Below, piece after piece: positions 51,491 through 59,614 of a DNA stretch of 64,000 nt. The notes beneath the pieces are model-generated. The model saw only the letters and a list, made by a program, of their open reading frames with translations. It did not search any database and was not told the DNA's origin. Within the stretch, counting starts at the first letter, position 1. Each line of letters starts with the position of its first letter. This DNA comes from Rhizobium giardinii bv. giardinii H152 (GTDB lineage Bacteria > Pseudomonadota > Alphaproteobacteria > Rhizobiales > Rhizobiaceae), in contig NZ_KB902724.1 of the NCBI RefSeq assembly GCF_000379605.1, forward strand, positions 62,001-126,000, given 5' to 3'. The position numbers and the translations under genes were made by a program.

Positions 51491-52473
51491 CGGTTGCCGC
51501 CGGTTTTCTATTCTTGGCAACATACGCCGGCGCCGAGCCGACGGTTGCCCCCGGCTACAGGCTTGAGACGTTCAGCACGCCGGGGGCCGCTTTTTCCGGG
51601 TTGTCGCGAGATGGCGGGGATCTGCTCGTTACAGATCTCGCCAGTGGCCGCCTTTACCGGCGGGGCGCAGACGGCAGGCTTGTCGCGTTCGGTCCGAACT
51701 TCCCTTTTGGCCGGGACGTGATCGGCGACCCGACCGGTCCCTATCGTGTCGCCCGCGCCGGCAATGTCCTTATCGTCGCCCAGGGATGGACGCCGGTCGG
51801 TTCCGACGAGGGCGCGCTCGACCATGCCCTCCTCGCGCTCGACCGGGCCGGCAAGGCTCGTGTCATCAGCAGTGATTTCTGGAATCCGTTCGACTTCATA
51901 GTCGCTGATGGAACTTACTACGTGATCGACTCGGCGCGAAACAGCGTGGAACGCCTGCAGGCGGATGGCCAGAAAGACACCATCCTCACATTCCGCCGCA
52001 TGGTCGAGGCGGGGGCGCTGCGGCGCCTGTCGCCGACCGAATTCACCGAGGGCGAGAGCTATGTAGTCGACGCGGTGCCGACCGGTATCGGGCTTCGCGA
52101 GGGCCGCCTCTTTATAGCGTTGTTCGGTGGCTTTCCGTTCGTTGCCGGGACGGGAAAGATCGTTTCGATCCCCAAGGCGGGTGGGGTGCAAATGCCCAGG
52201 CTGGACGTCGAAGGCCTGAATGCACCGGTGAGCATCGCCGTCGAAGTTAACGGCGACATGCTTGTCCTCGAACACGGGACCTTCGATCAGAAGGACGGCT
52301 TCCGCAAGGGCAGCGGCCGGTTGCTCCAACTGGAGAAAATAACTGGCCGTCGAACAGTTATTCTCGACGGACTGACGCGACCGGTGTCCGTTCTCGTCTG
52401 GGACGAGCGGCGTCTCGTTGTTTCCGAACTGGGCGGGAATCTCCATTTTTTAACACGGGAGCCGGCTCCCTGA
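51469..52473 (+). CDS. Secreted beta-propeller protein (ScyD/ScyE family)
   Basis: This 334-residue protein has a signal peptide ('LCALTVAAGFLFLATYAGAE') and repeated beta-propeller blades: 'SGLSRDGGDLLVTDLASGRL', 'FDFIVADGTYYVIDSARNSV' and 'PVSIAVEVNGDMLVLEHGT'. It resembles ScyD/ScyE-like and NHL-type proteins; function in this family is poorly defined. The ATG at 51469 (GGAGG upstream) lies inside the end of the SUMF1-fold gene. Both secreted proteins appear to be made with the sugar importer. Confidence 0.78.
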   Translation: MRSLCALTVAAGFLFLATYAGAEPTVAPGYRLETFSTPGAAFSGLSRDGGDLLVTDLASGRLYRRGADGRLVAFGPNFPFGRDVIGDPTGPYRVARAGNVLIVAQGWTPVGSDEGALDHALLALDRAGKARVISSDFWNPFDFIVADGTYYVIDSARNSVERLQADGQKDTILTFRRMVEAGALRRLSPTEFTEGESYVVDAVPTGIGLREGRLFIALFGGFPFVAGTGKIVSIPKAGGVQMPRLDVEGLNAPVSIAVEVNGDMLVLEHGTFDQKDGFRKGSGRLLQLEKITGRRTVILDGLTRPVSVLVWDERRLVVSELGGNLHFLTREPAP

Positions 52474-52515
52474 CGCAGTCTCACCACGCGGCCAGCGAGG
52501 TGTCGTAGCATCAAG

Positions 52516-53415
52516 CTAAATCTTGCGAACCGGGATCGTCAGGCCTGGTCTCCTGTCCATCGCCGATCGGTGAACGGCAATGATGTTGCGAGCCGGCCAG
52601 GGGCGATGCTCCAGCACCGAATCCGCATCGAAAGCAGTGACCTCATAGAGGACAATCTCATTCGGATGATAATAGAAGAATCGGTAACCATATGTGGCAA
52701 GCTTGGCGTACCACGGCAGCGATCCCAACCCAAGCAGGAGGATCAATATGTCGGCTCCGCCTCCGGCCAGAAAAGCCGCGGCTCCCTCAATGACCTGCGG
52801 TTCGAATCCCGCGACATTGATCTTGAGGACGGAGACATGTTCCAATCCCCGCTCCTGAAAATCGGCGCTCAATGTGCGAACCGAGACGCGCTCTGTGCCG
52901 GTTTCACGAATGCCGCTCATCCAGGTGCTTGGGGTGGTTTCGAAATAGGCTTCCGATTCGGCGTTTGAGAAGGCGATCCTGTGGACCTCCACCCTGTCGC
53001 TGACATTGTTGCGGACGATATTCCTCGACAAGGCAGCCACATTTGCGGAACTCGGCTCGAAAGCGTGGACCTTGGCCGCGGGGAGCGTGGTGGCAAATAG
53101 GGTGAACTGGCCAATTGCTGCGCCGACATCGGCGACGATCCAATCCGGACGATGAACCTTGCGAAGAAACGCGAATTCCGGATCGATGAAATCCCCAAAC
53201 GCCAGAAGCGCGCGCGGGACCTGGCTCGGAAAGGCGAATTCGAGAACTGGGCCGGAGCGCAACTCTATCTCGCTTCTGCGGGGTCGGCGAAGATATAGAT
53301 AGCCTATCCGCACTGCGCCTCTCGCAGCGGCTCCCATGCCAACGACGCGTCGTCCCCACAGTATCTTGTCGCTGAAATTGCGCGCCTTGGCGAGAAGTGC
53401 CGGGACCGTGTTCAT
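52516..53415 (-). CDS. FkbM-family methyltransferase
   Basis: This 299-residue SAM-dependent methyltransferase has 'WIVADVGAAIGQFTLFATTL' (SAM loop), 'VHAFEPSSANVAALSRNI', and 'LKINVAGFEPQVIEGA', which replaces the usual 'LKIDVEGFE' (D to N and E to A). FkbM enzymes O-methylate sugars or polyketides. A start at 53415 gives the normal length; the open frame continues upstream without support. It lies back-to-back with the Wzy/WaaL-like gene and near other glycan genes. Loss of the acidic residues may lower activity. Confidence 0.78.
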   Translation of the reverse strand: MNTVPALLAKARNFSDKILWGRRVVGMGAAARGAVRIGYLYLRRPRRSEIELRSGPVLEFAFPSQVPRALLAFGDFIDPEFAFLRKVHRPDWIVADVGAAIGQFTLFATTLPAAKVHAFEPSSANVAALSRNIVRNNVSDRVEVHRIAFSNAESEAYFETTPSTWMSGIRETGTERVSVRTLSADFQERGLEHVSVLKINVAGFEPQVIEGAAAFLAGGGADILILLLGLGSLPWYAKLATYGYRFFYYHPNEIVLYEVTAFDADSVLEHRPWPARNIIAVHRSAMDRRPGLTIPVRKI

Positions 53416-53704
53416 CCTGCAGGGCCATCCATCGAATGCAGTTGTTGGAAGGGTCGAAGGATAGCAACTGTCCCGACGCTGCAAACCCCGGGAGAAAGGC
53501 GTAGCGGTGCCCTGCCTCCAGGCAGTAAACCATACATCGTTCGGCTTAGTCCTTGCCCCTAACGCTGCCACAATCGCTCCAATGCGCTAAGGCCTGAGCA
53601 ATTCGACCATATGGACGGCGCAGACACGGGCTGCTGAAGTGACCCTTGCCATTCGGGGAGCGTGGCGCGATGCGATGTTCAAGCAGGTTGGAGTGCGAGA
53701 GGTC

Positions 53705-55153
53705 ATGAAAGCTGCGGCTAGATCGCATGTCACGTCACCACGCTCTACTGTTCGGCCTCTGGTGTCTCGTCGTCTAAAGGCGAGATCCCGTGTGACGGCT
53801 GAGCCGGCGACAACGCGAAAAGCGCTTCCCTGGCTTGTCGTTGCGTTTCTGATTGGCGTGTTCATTCCCTGGCTATGGACGATAGGACCCCTACTGCTCC
53901 TTCCTTACCGGGTGGCACTGCTTGCCGGGTTCCTGCCTTGCATGTTCCTGTGGCTTGCCGGAAGGGCGGGTAGAATCCGGGCGCCGGATATCCTGATCAT
54001 TCTCTACAGCATCTGGTGTCCGATAAGCCTCTTTGTCGTGCACGACGCACAGGTCGCTTTGCAGTCAGGCGGCATAATCGTCGTGGAGACTGCGGGTGCC
54101 TATTTTTTAGGACGATGTTTCATCCGCGGGCCCGATCAGTTTTACGCCATGACGCGGCTGTTGTTCGTGCTCGTCGCGATCATGCTGCCTTTCGCGTTGG
54201 TGGAAACGATCACAAACGCCAATGTCTCGTTGGACGTCTTCTCAAGGTTTTTCCCGACGCATCCCGAAGCGATCAAGGACCCCCGATGGGGATTGCGGCG
54301 CGTCCAAGGTGTTTTCGAGCATCCGATCCTTTTCGGCGTGTCCTGCGGCGCAATCCTCGCGCTCGTCCATCTGGTGCTTGGTGGAGAAATATCGGCGGCG
54401 AAGCGGTGGTTCGCCACCCTGACCGTATTGCTCACGGCCAGCCTGTCCCTGTCTTCGGGGCCACTGACGGCGATTGTCGCCCAGGTGTCTCTCCTGTTCT
54501 GGAACTGGCTGCTCGCCAAGGATGCCAGGCGCTGGCAATATTTGTGGGTCATCTTGCTGTCCATGTACGCGTTCATAGAGCTGGCATCCAACCAGACCGT
54601 CTTTGAGTTTCTCCTGACCTATTTTTCCTTTGAGCCGGCTTCCGCCTATTATCGAGTCCTCATATGGGAATTTGGATCCCAATCCGCGTTGAACCATCCG
54701 ATCTTCGGTGTGGGGTACGGTCGATGGGACCGGCCTGAGTGGATGCCGCCAAGCATCGATATGTATTGGCTGTATCACGCGATACTTTTTGGCATTCCGG
54801 CGGGGATCTTTATGATGGGCGGCTTCCTGACCATGGTTGCGTCCGTCGCGTTCACAAAGGAAACCGACGAGCGACGCCTGCGGTATCGGACGGCTTACCT
54901 GATCGTGATGACGGGGTATTTTCTCGTCGGCTGGACGGTTCACTTCTGGAACGCAACCTATGTTCTCTTTCTCTTCCTTCTCGGCAGCGGCAGTTGGCTG
55001 CTAGGGGATGTCGTGAACGCGAACCTGGGATCTGCGCGAACACGAGAAATCAACCGGTCGTCGCGCAGCCGCGGCAGCGCCAGAGACGAAGATTGCAATG
55101 GCGCTGATCCTGGCTTGACGGACGGCGCCGAGAGAAATCCGAAAAAGCGGTGA
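53705..55153 (+). CDS. O-antigen ligase/polymerase-like membrane protein (WaaL/Wzy type)
   Basis: This 482-residue protein has about ten to twelve hydrophobic segments. The O-antigen ligase-type loop lies in 'QSALNHPIFGVGYGRWDRPE', after a long periplasmic stretch with 'RRVQGVFEHPILFGVSCGAI' (quoted in part). Such proteins polymerise or ligate glycan chains at the periplasmic face. GAGAGG precedes the ATG at 53705. The C-terminal ~45 residues are polar. Together with the FkbM gene it looks like a small surface-polysaccharide module. Confidence 0.78.
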   Translation: MKAAARSHVTSPRSTVRPLVSRRLKARSRVTAEPATTRKALPWLVVAFLIGVFIPWLWTIGPLLLLPYRVALLAGFLPCMFLWLAGRAGRIRAPDILIILYSIWCPISLFVVHDAQVALQSGGIIVVETAGAYFLGRCFIRGPDQFYAMTRLLFVLVAIMLPFALVETITNANVSLDVFSRFFPTHPEAIKDPRWGLRRVQGVFEHPILFGVSCGAILALVHLVLGGEISAAKRWFATLTVLLTASLSLSSGPLTAIVAQVSLLFWNWLLAKDARRWQYLWVILLSMYAFIELASNQTVFEFLLTYFSFEPASAYYRVLIWEFGSQSALNHPIFGVGYGRWDRPEWMPPSIDMYWLYHAILFGIPAGIFMMGGFLTMVASVAFTKETDERRLRYRTAYLIVMTGYFLVGWTVHFWNATYVLFLFLLGSGSWLLGDVVNANLGSARTREINRSSRSRGSARDEDCNGADPGLTDGAERNPKKR

Positions 55154-55289
55154 CGTCCCTTTACCGCCGCGGCTGCATGAGTCTGGCAACGCGGATATAG
55201 CGACTACCGCTGGTCGCCTCACGCTGGAGGCTGTGCGGTTTTCGAACAATTCCGTGGCCTAAAGCGATCTCTTGAACTAGCCTTCGGGA

Positions 55290-56240
55290 ATGTCGAAGTC
55301 CGATTCGCAAATTGTACGGCTGGATCGAATGCCTGTTGTGCCCGCATGGGCAGTTGCACGCGTTCCCGTAAGCAGCGACACAGAAGCCGCCTTCCTGGCG
55401 GGAGCGGCCTTGAATACGCTCGACAATCTGGTGCGGCTCCAACCGGATTGGGCTGGGGTCTGGCGTCAGCGCCTGGCACTGAAATGTGCCGTATCCGCGG
55501 TGCGGCTTACGGGCCGATCCGAGGATGAGGCGGCCTTGCGGGACGTCTGGGTTTTGCGTGGGGCCGGCGATGATCTGGGCCCTGCCGGCTCCATCTTTGC
55601 GGCCTATAAGCGGCTAGCGGCCCGGTCGGTGCCAATCGACATGAAGGTGCTGCGCGAACTCACCGATCTCTTCACGATCCGCTGGAGTGACGAGCTTGCC
55701 GCCATCCCGGCCATGACCGATGACCTCAATCAAGCCGGGCGGATGGCTCCCTTTGCCGCCGCCGCGATCGTGGCGGAGGTTTTGTCCGTTCGTCCCGATG
55801 CCGAGGCGCTCGCCTGGTGGCTGGCCGACTGGGTGCTGGCGCAAAGACTAAACTGGGATCGCCCGATCCCGCTCTTGATGGCGCACCGCGCTTCACCCGC
55901 GTTTCGTCTCGAGGCGGGGAGGGGGCGTGTGCGCCCGGCAGAGCCGGGATTTGAGCGGGCGGTGTGTCTTGCTCTGGCGCAGGCGTCGGCCGAGGCATGC
56001 CGGCTGGCGTCCGAGCTCGCCAGGCGTGCGGATCGGCTGGTGGCCGTTGCGCCGAAGCTGCGGGCCAAGGGTGCAGGCGAGGCAATCCGTATCCTGCTCG
56101 ACGAGGATGCGGTTTCCGGTGCGTTGCGGACCGCAAGGCTGTCGCGCTGGGCCAGCCGTCGACTGTTTGAGCGCCTAATCGAATTCGATGCTGTGCGCGA
56201 ATTGTCCGGGCGATCGACGTTCAGGATCTACGGTTTATAA
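55290..56240 (+). CDS. DUF1403 family protein
   Basis: This 316-residue, mostly helical, arginine- and alanine-rich protein has no membrane segment: 'AAFLAGAALNTLDNLVRLQP' near the N-terminus and 'WWLADWVLAQRLNWDRPIPL' in the middle. It matches the rhizobial DUF1403 family, whose function is unknown. It is directly followed by an scpB-like gene two bases later. The pairing is reminiscent of rhizobial plasmids, so a link with segregation or chromosome organisation is plausible but unproven. Confidence 0.8.
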   Translation: MSKSDSQIVRLDRMPVVPAWAVARVPVSSDTEAAFLAGAALNTLDNLVRLQPDWAGVWRQRLALKCAVSAVRLTGRSEDEAALRDVWVLRGAGDDLGPAGSIFAAYKRLAARSVPIDMKVLRELTDLFTIRWSDELAAIPAMTDDLNQAGRMAPFAAAAIVAEVLSVRPDAEALAWWLADWVLAQRLNWDRPIPLLMAHRASPAFRLEAGRGRVRPAEPGFERAVCLALAQASAEACRLASELARRADRLVAVAPKLRAKGAGEAIRILLDEDAVSGALRTARLSRWASRRLFERLIEFDAVRELSGRSTFRIYGL

Positions 56241-56242
56241 TC

Positions 56243-56938
56243 ATGGCAAGGCAAGCAGATGCAGCCAGGGCCGGAAGGGCGGAACGATCGCGCAGAGGTT
56301 CAGACAATGTGCTCCTCGACACCGAGCTTGCCGACCTGCCGCCGGAGTTGCGCTGGCGCGAATGGATGCAGCGGGTCGAGGCGGTCATCTTCGCTTCGGC
56401 GATTCCGGTGCCGCGCGAAACGCTGGCGCGGGTCGTTGGCCGCAATTGCAGTGTCGATTTGCTGATCGATGACCTGCGCGAGGAACTGCGCGACCGGCCG
56501 TATGAGCTTGTATCCGTCGCCGGCGGCTGGCAGCATCGTACCAAACCCGCTCATGCCGGCGTAATCCGCGCATCCGGCGCGCCAACGCGGGCAACCGCCG
56601 ATCTGAATACCAACGAGGCCGCCGTTTTGATGGCGATCGGCTATTTCCAGCCGGTGACGCGCGCAGAACTTTCGAAGATCTTCGGGAAAGAAATCAGCCG
56701 CGACCTGATCGGCAGCCTGCGTTCGCTCGAGCTGATCGCTTCGGGTCCACGCAGCCCCCAGCCCGGGGCCCCTTACACTTACGTGACGACGCCCGCATTC
56801 CTGTCAGCCTTCGGCTTCGACACCCTGCGTGATCTGCCCGACATTGAGATGCTGGAGGACGCGGGGCTGCTCGGCCGCGATAGAATGATGTCCGCGGATC
56901 TCGCAACGCCAATGCCTGAGGAAGGCGACGAGGAATAG
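56243..56938 (+). CDS. scpB: ScpB-like SMC-complex subunit, plasmid type
   Basis: This 231-residue tandem winged-helix protein of the ScpB family has 'RVEAVIFASAIPVPRETLAR' at the N-terminus, 'PYELVSVAGGWQHRTKP', 'LNTNEAAVLMAIGYFQPVTR' and 'FGKEISRDLIGSLRSLELIA' (quoted in part). ScpB links ScpA and SMC in condensin-like complexes. No scpA or smc gene is adjacent, so it must act with chromosome-encoded partners or alone. It is shorter and more divergent than chromosomal ScpB. Confidence 0.8.
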   Translation: MARQADAARAGRAERSRRGSDNVLLDTELADLPPELRWREWMQRVEAVIFASAIPVPRETLARVVGRNCSVDLLIDDLREELRDRPYELVSVAGGWQHRTKPAHAGVIRASGAPTRATADLNTNEAAVLMAIGYFQPVTRAELSKIFGKEISRDLIGSLRSLELIASGPRSPQPGAPYTYVTTPAFLSAFGFDTLRDLPDIEMLEDAGLLGRDRMMSADLATPMPEEGDEE

Positions 56939-56979
56939 ACCGACGACCTCTGCCGGGAGGATTTGCGATAAGCGTCCTC

Positions 56980-57312
56980 CTACGAGGTGGGATATTCGTT
57001 CGCCGTGAAAACATGATGATGGACGCGCCCCTTGAACATCTCAAGCAATCCGCCGGTGACAGCGCGACTTTCGAAGCGCACATCCGACTGTAGTGCCCTG
57101 TTGCACGTCTCGATGTCGGGATAGCGGATGGCGAGCGCCATGGCGAAGGTTGGTGCCCCCTCGTCGCGGTCGGCGCCGTCCAGCACGCGCACTTCCTCGG
57201 CGCCCGGAAACCGGGTCCAGAGCGGGACAAGCTTTTCTTTCACGTAAGTGCGAAATTCGGCTTCCTTGCCTGGATGGATTTCCCCCTCGAAGAGGGCATA
57301 GCGAATGATCAT
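56980..57312 (-). CDS. Dimeric alpha-beta-barrel-like small protein
   Basis: This 110-residue protein resembles small ferredoxin-like (EthD/ABM type) domains: 'YALFEGEIHPGKEAEFRTYV' and 'FAMALAIRYPDIETCNRALQ', then a histidine-rich end. It could be a monooxygenase- or mutarotase-like accessory protein. It follows the sugar importer genes after a terminator. The role is unassigned. Confidence 0.6.
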   Translation of the reverse strand: MIIRYALFEGEIHPGKEAEFRTYVKEKLVPLWTRFPGAEEVRVLDGADRDEGAPTFAMALAIRYPDIETCNRALQSDVRFESRAVTGGLLEMFKGRVHHHVFTANEYPTS

Positions 57313-57351
57313 GGGATTGCTTCCGGTTGGCGGGATGTCTGACGGTCGAAG

Positions 57352-57379
57352 AAAAAAATGGGCACCATTCGCGGTGCCC
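57352..57379 (-). terminator. Rho-independent terminator of the sugar ABC operon
   Basis: Read on the reverse strand, GGGCACC, loop GCGAAT and GGTGCCC are followed by ATTTTTTTC. It is located between the binding-protein stop (57397) and the small barrel gene. Confidence 0.85.
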
Positions 57380-57396
57380 AGTTGCTGGGAGGGCTG

Positions 57397-58497
57397 TTAC
57401 ATCTTGCCCCAGAGTTTCCGGTATTCGTCGCGATAGCCATTGTCCGGGTCGAAGGTGTTCTTCGGCCCGCCGTCGAACTCGACATTGTCAGCGGTGACGA
57501 CATGGAGCGGTGAGAGGTAGCCTGACCATTGCTCGCCTGCAAAGGCACGGTTCAGCTCGTCGACGAGCTGCCAGCCCTGCAGGTTCAGCGGTTCGGCGAC
57601 CGTCACCTTCTGGAACTGGCCGGCGCGGATGCGCTGATAGGCCGATTCCGAACCATCCCCGGCTGCCACATTGATCGGGGCGTCCGTGCCGCCCTTGCCG
57701 GCTGCGGCAAGCGACGGCCCCATGAAATCGAAATAGAGATCGTTGATGGCGAGTGAATGCGTCCACTGGTCGCCGTATTTCTGCAACAGCGAGGTCGTCA
57801 GCTGCGGCATGCGCTGCGAGGTTTCGGCAATCGGGGTATCGACATATTCGAGCACCTTCCCGCCGAGCGCCTCGATTTCGGCCTTCATCTTGTCGGCCTT
57901 GGCGATCGCGATGGCATAGGTGCTGTCGGTGAAGATGATCACGCCGGGCTTGCCATTCGCGTCGACATAGGCATAGTCGGCCGCAGCCTTGGAGACTTCC
58001 ATGGCATCGGTGCTGACGTTGGCGAAGAGACCGGTCTTTTCGTCCGGACCGATGACCGGACCCGCATGCCAGGCAACCAGCGGAATGCCCGCGGCCTTGG
58101 CCTGTTCCAGCGCCGGACCCTGCTCGACCGCATCGAACCCGTTGATGATGATGCCGGCTGGCTTCAGGGCCATCGCCTGGCCGAAGGCTGCCGTGCGGCC
58201 GCCGATCGAGCCCGCGCCGTCGAGCACCTTGACCTCCCAGCCGATCGCCTTGGCAGCTTCCTCGACGCCGGTGGTGACGCCGAGAATGCCGCCGTTCTTC
58301 AGGTCGCCGGCGAGAACGACGATCGTCTTGCCCTCCTGCGCCTTCGGGCTTGTCTTCGGGCCGTCCCAGGCCGTGACGCGGGTCGCGTATTTGTCGACGA
58401 TCGCCTTGGCATCAGCCACCGCGTCGGCCAGAGCGGGCCACGCGGCCATCAGCGCGAGTGCCGTAATCGAGCCGTGAAGTAGTGTTCTGCGTTTCAT
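57397..58497 (-). CDS. Sugar-binding periplasmic protein (RbsB-like, type I)
   Basis: This 366-residue binding protein has a signal peptide ('LLHGSITALALMAAWPALAD'), then 'KTIVVLAGDLKNGGILGVTT', 'LKPAGIIINGFDAVEQGPAL', 'HSLAINDLYFDFMGPSLAA' and 'PINVAAGDGSESAYQRIRAG'. It is longer than ribose-binding protein. The palindrome upstream of its operon is shared with gluconate-type genes, so the ligand may be an aldonate or similar acid. GGGAGGAAG precedes the ATG at 58497. Confidence 0.86.
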   Translation of the reverse strand: MKRRTLLHGSITALALMAAWPALADAVADAKAIVDKYATRVTAWDGPKTSPKAQEGKTIVVLAGDLKNGGILGVTTGVEEAAKAIGWEVKVLDGAGSIGGRTAAFGQAMALKPAGIIINGFDAVEQGPALEQAKAAGIPLVAWHAGPVIGPDEKTGLFANVSTDAMEVSKAAADYAYVDANGKPGVIIFTDSTYAIAIAKADKMKAEIEALGGKVLEYVDTPIAETSQRMPQLTTSLLQKYGDQWTHSLAINDLYFDFMGPSLAAAGKGGTDAPINVAAGDGSESAYQRIRAGQFQKVTVAEPLNLQGWQLVDELNRAFAGEQWSGYLSPLHVVTADNVEFDGGPKNTFDPDNGYRDEYRKLWGKM

Positions 58498-58537
58498 GGT
58501 TCTTCCTCCCTTTGAAGATGGTGTTCCGTCAGGTGTT

Positions 58538-59593
58538 TTATGTTCTCGTTGGCAACGGGCCCGGTGCCGCAGCTTTACCGGCTGCACCGCGTTTGCGCTG
58601 GGCATAGCCGGCGATGCCGATGGCGACGAGCAGTGTGACGCCGTTGAAGAGGGGCTCGACGAAGAACGAGCCGCCTGTCTGCTGGATCCCCGAAATGCCG
58701 ACGGCCAGAATGATGACCCCGGTCATCGTGCCCCAGACATTGACGCGGCCGGGTTTGATCGTGGTGGAGCCGAGAAAGGCACCGACGAGTGCCGGCAGCA
58801 GATATTCAAGCCCGACGCTCGCCTGGCCGATGCGCAGCTTGGAGGCAAGCAGCACACCGGCGAGCGCGGCGAGCGTTCCGGACGAGACGAAGGCGCCAAT
58901 GACGAACCGGCGCACCGGGATGCCGTTCAACGCCGCCGCCTTGGGGTTCGCGCCGATGGCATAGACGTAGCGGCCGATTGGCAGATATTCGAGAATGATC
59001 CAGAGAGCGCCGGCGAGCAGCAGCACATAAAAGCCGGTGATCGGCAGGCCGAGGACCATCGTGCCATTGAGCGCGTAGAAGCCTTCCGGCAGGACCCCGA
59101 CCACCTGCCGGCCACCCGTGTGCCAGAGCGCCAGCGCATAAAGGATTGTGCCGGTTCCGAGCGTCGCGATGAAACTGTCGATCCGCGCGACCTCAACCAG
59201 AAGACCGTTGAGGAAACCCGTGATGGCGCCGAGCGCAAGCACGATGGCCACAGCCACCGGCCAGGGCACTCCGAACATGGTCTGCAGGCTGATCGCCAGG
59301 ATATGCCAGAGCACGATACCATAGCCAACCGTAAGGTCGATGCGGCCGGATGCCATCGGGATCATCGCCGCCAGCGACAGGAGTGCAATGATCGCCTTGT
59401 CGGAGACGATGGAGCGCAGGTTGAGAAGCGTCGGGAAGGTTGCCGGCAGGAGGATCGAAAACAGGACGATCAGCAGCACTGTCAGGATAACCAGACCATA
59501 GACGGGGATATAGCGAGCAATCTTCTGGCTCGCGGTCAGTCCGGCCAGTTCGCTGCGCGTCGGCTCAAGGGCCGTGGATTCGATCGATTGCAT
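58538..59593 (-). CDS. Sugar ABC transporter permease (RbsC family)
   Basis: This 351-residue permease has about nine membrane segments, 'AMIPMASGRIDLTVGYGIVL' (the family's first signature) and 'LLPALVGAFLGSTTIKPGRV', with an N-terminal polar extension. It forms the channel of the importer between the ATPase and binding-protein genes. The order ATPase, permease, binding protein on the reverse strand is typical of CUT2 systems. Confidence 0.88.
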   Translation of the reverse strand: MQSIESTALEPTRSELAGLTASQKIARYIPVYGLVILTVLLIVLFSILLPATFPTLLNLRSIVSDKAIIALLSLAAMIPMASGRIDLTVGYGIVLWHILAISLQTMFGVPWPVAVAIVLALGAITGFLNGLLVEVARIDSFIATLGTGTILYALALWHTGGRQVVGVLPEGFYALNGTMVLGLPITGFYVLLLAGALWIILEYLPIGRYVYAIGANPKAAALNGIPVRRFVIGAFVSSGTLAALAGVLLASKLRIGQASVGLEYLLPALVGAFLGSTTIKPGRVNVWGTMTGVIILAVGISGIQQTGGSFFVEPLFNGVTLLVAIGIAGYAQRKRGAAGKAAAPGPLPTRT

Positions 59594-59614
59594 GGTTCTT
59601 GGCTCCCGTGGCTC

